Below are positions 25,709-35,175 of a DNA stretch of 64,000 nt, in pieces; the stretch's first letter is position 1; each line of letters opens with the position of its first letter. The notes under the pieces are model-generated. The model had not been told where the DNA came from. It worked only from the letters and a program-made list of their open reading frames with translations, and searched no databases. Origin of the DNA: Sphingobacterium faecale (GTDB taxonomy: Bacteria > Bacteroidota > Bacteroidia > Sphingobacteriales > Sphingobacteriaceae); contig NZ_JAERTY010000004.1 in NCBI RefSeq assembly GCF_016746095.1, positions 372,001-436,000 of the forward strand, written 5' to 3'. The position numbers and the translations under genes were made by a program.

Positions 25709-26584
25709 CTACATATTGTTTCTATAACTTGTGGGAGACACTCCTGTCAACCGCTTAAAAAACCTACAGAATAAACTTGTATCTCCAAAATGGAGCTCGC
25801 CACTTATTTGCTTGATCGATAAGTTCGTTGATTTGAGCATAGTTTTTGCATGAAGAACGGTCATTTGATCGACCCATTGAAGGACGGATCGACCTGTATT
25901 CTGCTTTAGGAAGGTGGTGAGGTATTGGGGAGTGAGATTTAACTTTTCGGCGTAGAACGTTACGCTCCGCTCCTGATGTGCATATCGTGACAGCAGGGAG
26001 TAAAATTCATCGATAAGTTCGTGTGTTCGATTTTTGACTCGACTGTCTTTATTGCCGGAGCGGGTATATTTCTCAGAAATCATGCACATCAGAACGGCGA
26101 CCAGGTGCTGTAGCATTGCTGTTTTTTGATGACTTTGCTTCTTATCATAAAATGCCTGCAATAAATCTACCAATCCTATCTGTAGATTTATTTCATCCGG
26201 ATCAAGTTTGACAATAGGCTGCCATCGCATCTGATCATTCATAACAAAATCGCGCAGAACGGGAAAATTGGTCAGGAAGTCTAACGAAAGCCCAATGGTT
26301 ATTATCTCGGCATCCTCACTCAGTTCTTCTGTCTCAATCATTAACTGAGGCTGTAATACAGCTATATCCCCAACACTAATCGTGTACTCTAAAAAATGGA
26401 TGCGAGCTCTCATCGTACCCTTTACCATAATGGCTAGCAATAAACCGTCAAACAAACGGCTATGGCTGGTATACTTTTGGTCAGAATCATTTGATTGCCG
26501 TAGAATGACCAGCCCTTCCATTTTACGGGATCGGTCAATATCATAAAGCTTGTGGACATTTTCCAAGGTAATCAATAGTGCCAT
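25709..26584 (-). CDS. AraC-family transcriptional regulator
   Basis: 291 residues from the ATG at 26584 (17 residues shorter than the open frame). The N-terminal half is a cupin-like sensing domain (IHFLEYTISVGDIAVLQPQL). The C-terminal half carries two helix-turn-helices: VTFYAEKLNLTPQYLTTFLK and IKQISGELHFGDTSLFCRFF, ending RLTGVSPTSYR, the AraC signature. It probably controls the downstream MFS exporter. Confidence 0.9.
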   Translation of the reverse strand: MALLITLENVHKLYDIDRSRKMEGLVILRQSNDSDQKYTSHSRLFDGLLLAIMVKGTMRARIHFLEYTISVGDIAVLQPQLMIETEELSEDAEIITIGLSLDFLTNFPVLRDFVMNDQMRWQPIVKLDPDEINLQIGLVDLLQAFYDKKQSHQKTAMLQHLVAVLMCMISEKYTRSGNKDSRVKNRTHELIDEFYSLLSRYAHQERSVTFYAEKLNLTPQYLTTFLKQNTGRSVLQWVDQMTVLHAKTMLKSTNLSIKQISGELHFGDTSLFCRFFKRLTGVSPTSYRNNM

Positions 26585-26722
26585 ATCCAAATTTCTAAAA
26601 AAAACAGGTGTATAACAAGAAATCGAAATCCACATTCCTAGAACATAGTGGATACCGAGGAGTTAAGAGGGATCCTTACGAATTGGAACTGTATACAGAT
26701 CGACAATAGGTCGCTTCCTAAA

Positions 26723-26770
26723 ATAATAAATCTAAAAAAGCCCATTACTGGGCTTTTTTAGATTTATTAT
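26723..26770. terminator. Strong terminator at the end of module C
   Basis: 21-bp perfect arms, 26723-26743 and 26750-26770, loop ATTACT, core AAAAAAGCCC/GGGCTTTTTT. It touches the last base of the thioredoxin-fold gene and closes the module C operon; it is symmetrical and could work both ways. Confidence 0.9.
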
Positions 26771-28035
26771 CACTTTTTTGCTTCCAGTTTTGCACGCATA
26801 TCGGCTAAGCCAGATTGCTCTGAATACGGTGTTTTAACTGTTGTAGATACGCCAAGGTCTTTAGCAAATAGTATCCCAGGTAATGCTGGCTTTTTGTAGA
26901 ATTGCATCGCCGCTGCATTTTCATAAGCTTTTTTGTAATCACCTCCTGCAGCATATACTGCTGCTAAATAGATCAATGTCTCTTGTGACGGATTGAGTTC
27001 AAAAGCCATACTACCTATTTCCTGAAGAGTTTTATTCTCTTGTGTGTTCCACTGCTTTGCCATAAGTGCCCCCGAAGACACCAAAGAATATGAAAACTCT
27101 CGATATAGGTAAGGATGTTCTTTCCCATACCGTTTTAAAATACTATCGAAACCGTTTACTCCTTTACTGTAGTTTTCCTGGTGTAACTCCGTTTCAGCAT
27201 CAAGAATATCCATATACATCTCTTTATCTGGAAAAGTCTGTGATTCTAAGAATTGCCGATGAGCCATAGCCGCAGTTTTATCCCCAGAGGCCAAAGCCGC
27301 ATTGCTACTGCGAATGTACATTCGATAAAGCATGATTTTTGTATCGAGATACCCTATCGCAGATTCGATGGATTGTATATTGCCTACAATATATCTGAAC
27401 ATATCTCCATGCCATTCTCTAGACATGAAACCTGCTATGATTTTGCTGTTTTCCGGTTTGCTAATTTCCTCCTTACTCAACGACGCCAGATACGATTCAA
27501 TAGCGGGCTTTACCTTATCTCCATCGACCTTTCCCAATATACCATATACATACTCTGTCACCAACTGGTAAGAACGTTCTCCTGCATTCCATCTTTTTTC
27601 TAAGGCTGCCCTTTTCACACCAAGATTCGAGGCTATAGCCTTTTCGGAAAGCTGTATAAACTCCAGTTTTGGCTTGAATCCCACCTGGACATCCATCAAC
27701 TCGCCGTCTGCAGTAAGCCAGAAAAAGGTAGGATAGCCTTGGGCTTTGTATTTTTTAAATAAGCCATGGCTCGCCTCATTTTCTGCATCGAGTTTCATAC
27801 TCACAAAACGATTGTTCATAAAATCGCCAACCTCTTTATCCGAAAAAACCTGTGCCGCCATTTGTTTACAAGGACCACACCAAGTCGTATAGATATCTAC
27901 GAAGATATTTTTTCTCTCTTTTCTAGCTATATCCATAGCCTCCTCATAAGTCAGTTTCTGAAAATTAATCCCTTGGGTATATCCTAAACTAAATAGACTA
28001 ATCAGTACTATTATACTTAATACTATTTTCTTCAT
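26770..28035 (-). CDS. Thioredoxin-fold protein with helical-repeat C-terminus (module C)
   Basis: 421 residues with signal peptide (1-21). Residues 22-140 are a thioredoxin domain with NIFVDIYTTWCGPCKQMA (C53, C56) and GYPTFFWLTADGELM around the cis-Pro. The rest (about 150-400) is helical, TPR-like (HPYLYREFSYSLVSS, SQETLIYLAAVYAAGGDYKK). It is periplasmic by prediction. It is the last gene of module C and replaces the TlpA-like partner of modules A and B, so three of the four uptake modules carry a thiol-active protein. Confidence 0.88.
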   Translation of the reverse strand: MKKIVLSIIVLISLFSLGYTQGINFQKLTYEEAMDIARKERKNIFVDIYTTWCGPCKQMAAQVFSDKEVGDFMNNRFVSMKLDAENEASHGLFKKYKAQGYPTFFWLTADGELMDVQVGFKPKLEFIQLSEKAIASNLGVKRAALEKRWNAGERSYQLVTEYVYGILGKVDGDKVKPAIESYLASLSKEEISKPENSKIIAGFMSREWHGDMFRYIVGNIQSIESAIGYLDTKIMLYRMYIRSSNAALASGDKTAAMAHRQFLESQTFPDKEMYMDILDAETELHQENYSKGVNGFDSILKRYGKEHPYLYREFSYSLVSSGALMAKQWNTQENKTLQEIGSMAFELNPSQETLIYLAAVYAAGGDYKKAYENAAAMQFYKKPALPGILFAKDLGVSTTVKTPYSEQSGLADMRAKLEAKK

Positions 28036-28039
28036 TTTT

Positions 28040-29476
28040 TTATTTCTTATCTGTCAAATCCACTATTCTATCGCAAATTCCCTCTTTCAAACGCGTGCGT
28101 TGTGCATTAATTCCACCAAGAGTAGATATACCATAGGTGGCGAATCCACCTTTAAGCGTAGTTTTTGTGTGATCCCTAAAACCGACTTTCAATTCTACGC
28201 CATTCATTTCCATAAAGTCGATCTGAATATTACTACCTAGATCAAGTATTTTGCCTCCACTTTTACTAACGATATTATACACATAGATAGCATTGCCTAT
28301 ACTATAAAAGAGGTAGTTCTGCAAAGCTGAAGATGATGCATATTTCTCGGCGTTCATTATATCCGCAGCGGTAACAATAAACTTTTCCTTTGCCGTAAAG
28401 CTCTGGGATAGACTGTTCATAGCAAACCGAAGCAGCCATCTATTTTGACCACTAGGATCCTCAAATAAGCCGAAATACTCATTGCTAGATACCGTACCAC
28501 TATAAATTAGTTTAAGATTTACCTTATTAGGATCGATGATATCTATTGTGGAACCAGATAGATATTGATTTAGAGAGCCTGATGTATTATTATGACACAG
28601 GAAGCGCATATTTTTGTTGTCGTAAAATCCAGAACGGCTAGCTCCTTCATTAAAGTACATTGTACTCAGATAGTAATCTCCCAAAAGACCCGGCTTAAAC
28701 TTGATATCGCCAGCATTAACCGAACGATTGTGTAGTTGTCCATCTATAATTATGTAATCCTGAAGTCCACCACCACGTCCAACATATCCTTGCGACTGAA
28801 TAATATCACTCCCCTGCCATGGTGTCAAAAAAGAATTCCGTAAGACGCGGTCCTTTTTAAAAGTAACGGGATTGATCACAACGCCTCCATCTAGGTCTTT
28901 ATTTAAAATCAAAACCTCCGCAGGGAATGAAAAATTTTGGGGATTGTATGTTATACTGACCGGATTACTTCCTGCGACTGCTCCCTCATTACCTTTGCCA
29001 TAGGCATCTTCAATAAATTTGCCAGATACCGTATTTAGGAAGTGGACCATAGACTTTCCGCCTGTTTCTGCAAGTATCATGATACCTGTTGTAAAATCGT
29101 TTACAACCTGTAGCTTGCTATTATACTTATAGAATATACCTGTCGACCTATCGGTGACACGTAGCACAAGATCATATGTGCCTGGAGACATGGCAACAGC
29201 AACCTGCAATTTTCGATTCTTTCCCAAGGTATCTGCGACAAACTGAGACGTATTTGTATAACTGTACCATACAAAATCGAGATCCTCCTCTGTTTTTTCC
29301 ATCTTAGAGGTCACTTTTGGATCTATGATCAGATTATCATCCATACTGACTCTGAGGGTATCTTCAATTCCTTCAATCAATATATCATCTATGGGTAGTA
29401 TGCGTCCTGTAGAGTTGTCTTTGACACAAGAGCTACCGAACAATGTGAGCAGACATAATAAATGTAGATATTTCAT
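28040..29476 (-). CDS. PKD-like family lipoprotein (module C)
   Basis: 478 residues from the ATG at 29476; the open frame runs 33 codons further, overlapping the previous gene, but only this start gives a lipoprotein signal (LTLFGSSC). Two N-terminal Ig/PKD-like domains are suggested by DLDFVWYSYTNTSQFV and GTYDLVLRVTDRSTGIFYKY, followed by a propeller-like region. This is the architecture of the PKD_2-type proteins encoded beside SusCD/DUF4843. It is likely surface-exposed and substrate-binding. It lies 13 bp after the DUF4843-like gene. Confidence 0.75.
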   Translation of the reverse strand: MKYLHLLCLLTLFGSSCVKDNSTGRILPIDDILIEGIEDTLRVSMDDNLIIDPKVTSKMEKTEEDLDFVWYSYTNTSQFVADTLGKNRKLQVAVAMSPGTYDLVLRVTDRSTGIFYKYNSKLQVVNDFTTGIMILAETGGKSMVHFLNTVSGKFIEDAYGKGNEGAVAGSNPVSITYNPQNFSFPAEVLILNKDLDGGVVINPVTFKKDRVLRNSFLTPWQGSDIIQSQGYVGRGGGLQDYIIIDGQLHNRSVNAGDIKFKPGLLGDYYLSTMYFNEGASRSGFYDNKNMRFLCHNNTSGSLNQYLSGSTIDIIDPNKVNLKLIYSGTVSSNEYFGLFEDPSGQNRWLLRFAMNSLSQSFTAKEKFIVTAADIMNAEKYASSSALQNYLFYSIGNAIYVYNIVSKSGGKILDLGSNIQIDFMEMNGVELKVGFRDHTKTTLKGGFATYGISTLGGINAQRTRLKEGICDRIVDLTDKK

Positions 29477-29489
29477 ATTTTCTATGTTA

Positions 29490-30197
29490 TTAAAAAGCTG
29501 GCCAAGGTAAAATTCTATTATCATTCTCATCGTGTACGACATTATCTGTAAAGTATTTGCATACAAGTCTACCATAACTCATTAATGTACCGAACATCGA
29601 TGAGGGTATTTCAGCCATCGTCGCGGGAAAATCAAATCCCTGAATATCTAAACATTTCTGATGTTTGACCTTCGAATATTCTCCATAATATATCTTTAAA
29701 AACGAATCCCAGTATATAGGTTTGACCAGTTCATTGGTAAACCAAACTTTCGCATAAAGCTTATTGGGATAGCCTACTCCAAGGTCATTCGTAGCTGTAA
29801 GCATTAATCCCAATTTTAAAAACCCCGTATTCAGTTGTGGGTCCCCTTTGATGAGAATCAACGGAACAGTAGCACGGAATTTATTGGGATCTACATTATA
29901 TTCTTCTTTGAGCTTTTCATAATGGACACCCTCTATAGCTGTAGAATATTTGGGGTCTACACTAATTTTAAACTTTTGTGCAGTAGGCATCGCATGACCG
30001 AGAAGACTCACAGCCAAGTGAACCGTATCTTCTCTAGACTCTACCGCTACCAATGAATGGATCAAGCTATCCTGTTCCGAAAAACTTGTAAAATAAACAG
30101 CAGGCTTTTCACTGTACAGCTGTCGTTCGTTTTCTTTACAACCGTATAATGCAACTGCGACCATTATACAGGTTAATACGTAATATCTATTTTTCAT
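29490..30197 (-). CDS. DUF4843-like lipoprotein (module C)
   Basis: 235 residues with lipobox VALYGC (Cys20). The segment EKPAVYFTSFSEQDSLIHSL and the conserved-looking KFKISVDPKYSTAIEGVHYE (a Calx-beta-like strand pair) are usual for DUF4843 proteins, which nearly always follow SusCD genes. Function is unknown; a surface accessory role in binding the module C substrate is inferred. It starts 11 bp after susD stops. Confidence 0.75.
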   Translation of the reverse strand: MKNRYYVLTCIMVAVALYGCKENERQLYSEKPAVYFTSFSEQDSLIHSLVAVESREDTVHLAVSLLGHAMPTAQKFKISVDPKYSTAIEGVHYEKLKEEYNVDPNKFRATVPLILIKGDPQLNTGFLKLGLMLTATNDLGVGYPNKLYAKVWFTNELVKPIYWDSFLKIYYGEYSKVKHQKCLDIQGFDFPATMAEIPSSMFGTLMSYGRLVCKYFTDNVVHDENDNRILPWPAF

Positions 30198-30208
30198 ATT
30201 TACATCAA

Positions 30209-31627
30209 TTATATAATGTTACCAAATTCAATCTCCGCCATGGGAATAGGAATATTGTAAATCAGATCAGGATCAGGGAAAGCCGACAGCTGGGGTATCT
30301 TTGCTTTATTCAACCGCTTATAATAGAAAAACAATTGCCCTTCCGAAATAAACTCCCTTCTATATTCCATTTCCAGTTCGGCCGCTAGCTCTGTAGCTGT
30401 GGTAGCCGTAACATCTAGTGCTGACAGCCCCCTATGAGAACGCAACACGTTCATATATAGAGAAATGGCTAATTGGGGATCGTTCTCTGATTCAGCAGCT
30501 ATAAGGAGAATTTCAGATTTCTTAAGAATAGGAATCAATGTATTAAAATTGTATTTAGTAATACGCTTACTGTTCGATGTGGCCACATCAAACCAATTTA
30601 ACCTATAATCTGTGTTGATACCAGCTGGAAATAGTTGATTCAATGCCGTATTGGTTATGGTAAACGAACTTGGGCTATTCGATTGTGTAATTTCCGGAAA
30701 GTACTTGTCGGCATACTTCTCTTTCAGATCATTAATTTTCAAAGCAAATAGATGTTCTGTTGGGAAAATATAATCTTTCTGATGGACAGCTGTTCCAGTT
30801 CCTTCAAACATCGGAAACAAATCTGTCGCCAATACCATCTTAGCTGCCGTCAGCGCTTTAGGTTTATCACCTTGGTATAGGTATACTCGCGCGAGTAGTC
30901 CCTGTACTGCATAGTAGTTCAATCTTGTCTGTCGATTGCCCTTTATCTCTTCATCATCTTCTATTACAGACAGATTAGATAAGACAGGACCGTAAGGGTC
31001 TACTTTCTCCAGTAACAATGCCGCTTCATTCAGATCCGCAAGAATAAGGCTCAGGGTTTCGCCCACACTCTTCGGAGCTACTGGACTATTTCCAAAGACA
31101 GCGATGTAAGGGATAGCTTTTGCTTCTATATTGCTAAGAGGTGATGGAGCAAACAGCCGCAACAGATCAAAATGTAACATGGCTCTTAATCCCAGTGCTT
31201 CTCCCTTAATGAGTTCGTAATTGCCGCTTGTAAACAAGCCTTTTTTAGATTCAATATTTGCCAGGATCAAATTACAGTTAGCAATAGCTTTGTACTGCTG
31301 GCGCCAAATATTCTCGAATCGAGCTTCTTCAGCAGATTCAGTATAGGCGAATTTCCCTAGGTTTTCATAAACATGTCCTACCGTAGTACGCACATTACTA
31401 TACTGCTGTGCAAGCACATCACTGGCTCCCATAGTAAGTTCTACGCCGTAGCTATTCGTTTGTGTGCTCAATGCATATACTCCTAGCAGAGCGTCCCGAA
31501 AGCCCTTTTGAGAAGCAAATAATACATCTGCTTTCACTTCTGTCTTAGGTTTAACATCTAGCCATTTCTGACAGGACATAGTCATTGCCGCAAGAGCTAC
31601 TATATATAATGAGATTCTAATATTCAT
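30209..31627 (-). CDS. RagB/SusD family lipoprotein (module C)
   Basis: 472 residues, lipobox AMTMSC (Cys19), mature start QKWLDVKPKTEVKADVLFAS, helical core (IKGEALGLRAMLHFDLLRLF) and C-terminal region ELEMEYRREFISEGQLFFYY. It belongs to the SusD-like type found with DUF4843 and PKD-like neighbours. Unlike the other three modules, 142 bp separate it from its susC, and that gap holds a repeat and an inverted repeat. Confidence 0.92.
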   Translation of the reverse strand: MNIRISLYIVALAAMTMSCQKWLDVKPKTEVKADVLFASQKGFRDALLGVYALSTQTNSYGVELTMGASDVLAQQYSNVRTTVGHVYENLGKFAYTESAEEARFENIWRQQYKAIANCNLILANIESKKGLFTSGNYELIKGEALGLRAMLHFDLLRLFAPSPLSNIEAKAIPYIAVFGNSPVAPKSVGETLSLILADLNEAALLLEKVDPYGPVLSNLSVIEDDEEIKGNRQTRLNYYAVQGLLARVYLYQGDKPKALTAAKMVLATDLFPMFEGTGTAVHQKDYIFPTEHLFALKINDLKEKYADKYFPEITQSNSPSSFTITNTALNQLFPAGINTDYRLNWFDVATSNSKRITKYNFNTLIPILKKSEILLIAAESENDPQLAISLYMNVLRSHRGLSALDVTATTATELAAELEMEYRREFISEGQLFFYYKRLNKAKIPQLSAFPDPDLIYNIPIPMAEIEFGNII

Positions 31628-31645
31628 ATGTATTTAATTACTTCG

Positions 31646-31672
31646 TGAGCTCGCAAGCTCGGTTTGTCTTTT
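31646..31672 (-). repeat. Dispersed short repeat, copy 2
   Basis: Reverse-strand copy of the repeat at 351-377, one mismatch over about 26 bp. It lies in the unusually long susC-susD gap of module C. Confidence 0.6.
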
Positions 31673-31685
31673 AAAGGTCAAATGG

Positions 31686-31737
31686 AATATCCAAAGTATA
31701 TCTATTCGTGTTTGTGCAGTTCTGCTACTTGGATATT
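31686..31737 (-). repeat. Imperfect inverted repeat in the susC-susD gap (module C)
   Basis: AATATCCAAAGTA (31686-31698) faces TACTTGGATATT (31726-31737); the arms match except for one extra base. In the mRNA this forms a 12-bp stem-loop between susC and susD. It may tune susD expression, protect the susC 3' end, or mark an inserted element. Confidence 0.5.
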
Positions 31738-31769
31738 TCGTATGTATATAATTTGATTTTCAATATCAG

Positions 31770-34700
31770 TTAGAATGTAGCTTGTACACCTAATGCATAG
31801 TGTCTAGCAAAAGGATAATCTATACCTCGCTCTACCTTTACGCTAGATGCTCTAAATACATCGTTCAAATAGGCTGTAACCCGAAATGACTGTGCTCCAA
31901 TATTCTTAACAAATTGATGCGCTTTAAAATTGTAAGAGATATTTACAGACTTAAGTTCCAACACATTATCTTTCTCGATAAAACGCGAAGTGGGTCTAGT
32001 CACGCTGCGATTCGTAATACCTTTAAAACCGGATACATCGCCAACAGTCTTCCAACGATCGAAAAACACCCTCTGATCTACGTTTTGATTTGGATTCACA
32101 TTTTCCACACGGTCTACAAGCGTATTATTGTATAGGTATCCACCAAATTTATATCTAAAGAAAACATTACATTCGAACCCCTTCATCCCTACTATCGTAC
32201 CGAATGTGCCTTCTAATTTAGGATCGGTTGTACCATAGGCTTTATAGTTCTGTGCATCCCATACATTGGTCAATTTGCCAGTCTTGTCAATGAATACCTC
32301 TTGTCCGGAAGCCGGATCGATCCCCAATGATTCAACCACCCAAATGGTATTAACGGATTGTCCTTCGATGTAACGTACGCTAGGCTTATTCCCCTCCTGC
32401 CCATCTACTTTTTCATTATAAGCCTGTAATGCGTTTGAGAGTTTGCGCAGCGAGTTTTTATTACGTACAGCTATACCAAAAAGGTTCCAGTAAAACTGCT
32501 TGGAAGGCGCACTTATTATCTTACCACGCAACGACAGTTCGTATCCTTTATTTGCGACTTCACCGAGATTAGCCTTGTAGGTGTTAAACCCTAGTGAAGG
32601 AGCCATCGTAACATCAATCAGAACATCTTTCGAATTGTCATCATAGTAGTTAAAATATCCCGTCAATCTAGATCTAAGTAATTCAAAATCTACACCGATA
32701 TTTCGCTTTTGAGTGATCTGCCATTTTAGGTCTTGGTTACCATATGCAGTGGCTACTGCCCCCAGCCCGTTATCGTAGACAAGGTCTGCATTATAGGCGT
32801 AAGTAAGCTGTGCTTGATAAGGATAAAAATTCTGACTCCCCGTGATACCTGTTGAACCTCTTATTTTCAAAAGGTTGATCAATTCGTTGTCTTTCAAAAA
32901 GGATTCATTATGAAGATTCCATCCCAATCCAGCGGACCAGAATTGTCCCCACTTTTTATTTGAGCCAAACTGAGACGAGCCATCGTAGCGTATAGCGAAA
33001 TCTGCCAGAAAGCGATTATCATAACTGTAATTAAAATTGGCTAGAGCCCCGATCAACCGTGAAGTACTCTCACTCCCTTGCGGTCTAGTTCCTTCGAGGT
33101 ATTCTAAGCCCATCCCCACATGATCCATAAGATCGTTGGGAAACCCTGCCGCTACCACTAAATAACTATCCGTGGTAGCTTGGCGGATGTTGTAATTGGC
33201 ATTTAGTACCAGCATATGTTTTTCTGCAAACAATTTATTATATGCAAAGCCAAGGGTACCTTCATATTGTACTGACTCAGCTGTAGACTTTTGGTACCTG
33301 CCCTTTACGGCACTACTAATAAAATCCGTGTGCTGCGAAGGTTTAAAAATATCAGACAGTTGCGTTTTCTTATTTATCGAGAATGAACCTGTAAACCTAA
33401 AAGCAGTAGAAAGGTCCCATTCCGCTCTAAAATTATTGATAAAGTTATCGTACTTTGTCTCATCTTTGGTGTTAATGGTGGCATTATACATCGGATTAGG
33501 GATAACAACAGTAGGACTAGTTACTGACTCTAACCGATAAAGTATCTTCAACAGATCTCCATTATCTCCATAAGGTGTATAATACGGATTCAGGTAAGCA
33601 TATGTACTAAAAGCGCCATAAGGAGAGTTCTTGGACTTTACATGATCGTAGGTCAATTGATTAGAGAATTTTAACGCTTTATAATTGTAATTGAGCGTGA
33701 TATTTAATCCTGTCCTATCTCTCGACGAGCCCTTCATTATACCCGAGGAAGGGTTCATATATCCCCCGATATTGTAACGAAATGTATTATCACCACCTTC
33801 AAGATTGACATTATGTTTATGGTTGACACCTACAGACTTCAACGGTTTTGTAAGCCAATCCGTATCTATTCCTTGCTTCACCATCTTAAGCCGATCGTTA
33901 TAATACTGCGCATACCGCTCGCCTACATATACAGCGCTACCTGGCGTATATACACCAGCAAGACGTTCATATTCCAACTTATCGGCTGCATGCAATAGGT
34001 TATAATCCGAAAGGTCTGCAAAATCAAAATCCATATTGCCCGTATAGGTAGCTCTCAACTTTCCTGGTCGCGGGGCATAAGTACTTACGATTACAACACC
34101 ATTCGCTCCTCTAGAACCATAAATAGCCAGAGCAGATGCATCTTTAAGTATGGTGATACCATTGATTCGAAGCGGATCCAAATCATAAATCTTTTCGAGA
34201 CTCACTTCGAATCCGTCTAATACAAACAAAGGTAAATTTGGATTACCTTTAAACTTCTCTTCCAAACTTGTACTTATACTCGAAGACCCTCTAATTTGGA
34301 ATTCGGGAAGACTATTCGGATCAGAACCTAATAAATTATTTTCCATTAATTTGAAAGAAGGATCCAGTACCGACAGAGCCGATAGGATATTCTGATTGGT
34401 CACCGTACGTAATTCATCTCCGGAAAATGAAGTAGCAGCCCCCGTAAATGTCTGTTTGTTTTTTTCAAAATAGCCTGTTTTTACTGTTATCTCTACTTCA
34501 GCTATACTATTGCTCGCCTCTCTCAATACAATGCGCTGGATTACTTCATCATTTTTGATATCGTATTCCAATTTTTCATACCCCATCATACTGATTACAA
34601 GCCTATTTGAACTATGAGGCATAACCATTTCAAACTTTCCATTTTGATCACATTGACATTTACTTATACCTTTGGGATCCGATATAGAGGCTCCAATAAT

Positions 34701-35114
34701 AGGTTTACCCTTAGTATCAAGGACCACCCCTTCTATACGCTGCTGTTTGTTGTCAGATTTTGGTCTGTTAACGGAGACTTTTTCTCTTATTACCACAGTT
34801 TTATCGGTAATAATGTACTCCAAAGGAAGTCCTTGTAGACTAGTTTGCAACGCCGCTTTTATATCGAGATTATCGATATCCACGTCAATGCGTGGTGCAG
34901 ACTGAATCAATTTCGTATTGATTACAAAATCCATTCCCGTCTGCTTACCGATCTGGCTTAGTAGCCTTTCAATAGTGATCTGCTTTTCTTTGATACGGAC
35001 CCGCTGTTGTGCTAACGCAATAGCCGGGATGCTTAGAAAAAAAAACATGATCAATGCGAAGAGATAGCTCTTTGGGTATAGAATTCCCCTCCTCAAGATG
35101 TACTTGTGTTTCAT
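31770..35114 (-). CDS. SusC/RagA family TonB-linked outer-membrane protein (module C)
   Basis: 1114 residues. Signal to about 36 (SIPAIALAQQ), STN domain (RIKEKQITIERLLSQIGKQT), regulatory domain (IEGVVLDTKGKPIIGASISD), plug with GYFEKNKQTFTGAATSFSGD, FVLDGFEVSLEKIYDLDPLR and GSRGANGVVIVST, then the barrel ending ALGVQATF. The plug reads FEKNKQTFTGA in place of the common GYGTQKK form, the subgroup that goes with DUF4843/PKD-like partners. fecR is only 61 bp upstream, and no antisense promoter-terminator pair is seen there. Confidence 0.93.
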   Translation of the reverse strand: MKHKYILRRGILYPKSYLFALIMFFFLSIPAIALAQQRVRIKEKQITIERLLSQIGKQTGMDFVINTKLIQSAPRIDVDIDNLDIKAALQTSLQGLPLEYIITDKTVVIREKVSVNRPKSDNKQQRIEGVVLDTKGKPIIGASISDPKGISKCQCDQNGKFEMVMPHSSNRLVISMMGYEKLEYDIKNDEVIQRIVLREASNSIAEVEITVKTGYFEKNKQTFTGAATSFSGDELRTVTNQNILSALSVLDPSFKLMENNLLGSDPNSLPEFQIRGSSSISTSLEEKFKGNPNLPLFVLDGFEVSLEKIYDLDPLRINGITILKDASALAIYGSRGANGVVIVSTYAPRPGKLRATYTGNMDFDFADLSDYNLLHAADKLEYERLAGVYTPGSAVYVGERYAQYYNDRLKMVKQGIDTDWLTKPLKSVGVNHKHNVNLEGGDNTFRYNIGGYMNPSSGIMKGSSRDRTGLNITLNYNYKALKFSNQLTYDHVKSKNSPYGAFSTYAYLNPYYTPYGDNGDLLKILYRLESVTSPTVVIPNPMYNATINTKDETKYDNFINNFRAEWDLSTAFRFTGSFSINKKTQLSDIFKPSQHTDFISSAVKGRYQKSTAESVQYEGTLGFAYNKLFAEKHMLVLNANYNIRQATTDSYLVVAAGFPNDLMDHVGMGLEYLEGTRPQGSESTSRLIGALANFNYSYDNRFLADFAIRYDGSSQFGSNKKWGQFWSAGLGWNLHNESFLKDNELINLLKIRGSTGITGSQNFYPYQAQLTYAYNADLVYDNGLGAVATAYGNQDLKWQITQKRNIGVDFELLRSRLTGYFNYYDDNSKDVLIDVTMAPSLGFNTYKANLGEVANKGYELSLRGKIISAPSKQFYWNLFGIAVRNKNSLRKLSNALQAYNEKVDGQEGNKPSVRYIEGQSVNTIWVVESLGIDPASGQEVFIDKTGKLTNVWDAQNYKAYGTTDPKLEGTFGTIVGMKGFECNVFFRYKFGGYLYNNTLVDRVENVNPNQNVDQRVFFDRWKTVGDVSGFKGITNRSVTRPTSRFIEKDNVLELKSVNISYNFKAHQFVKNIGAQSFRVTAYLNDVFRASSVKVERGIDYPFARHYALGVQATF

Positions 35115-35175
35115 TATTTTTGATTTTAAAAATTAGTTAGTGGTTGTTCATTAGATTTAGCGGGTATAAGCTGCT

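Noticed and set aside
35152..35175. Possible antisense promoter-terminator in module C
   Set aside because: The -33 element is absent and the 5-bp hairpin with a G-U pair starts right at the expected transcription start, leaving no RNA.
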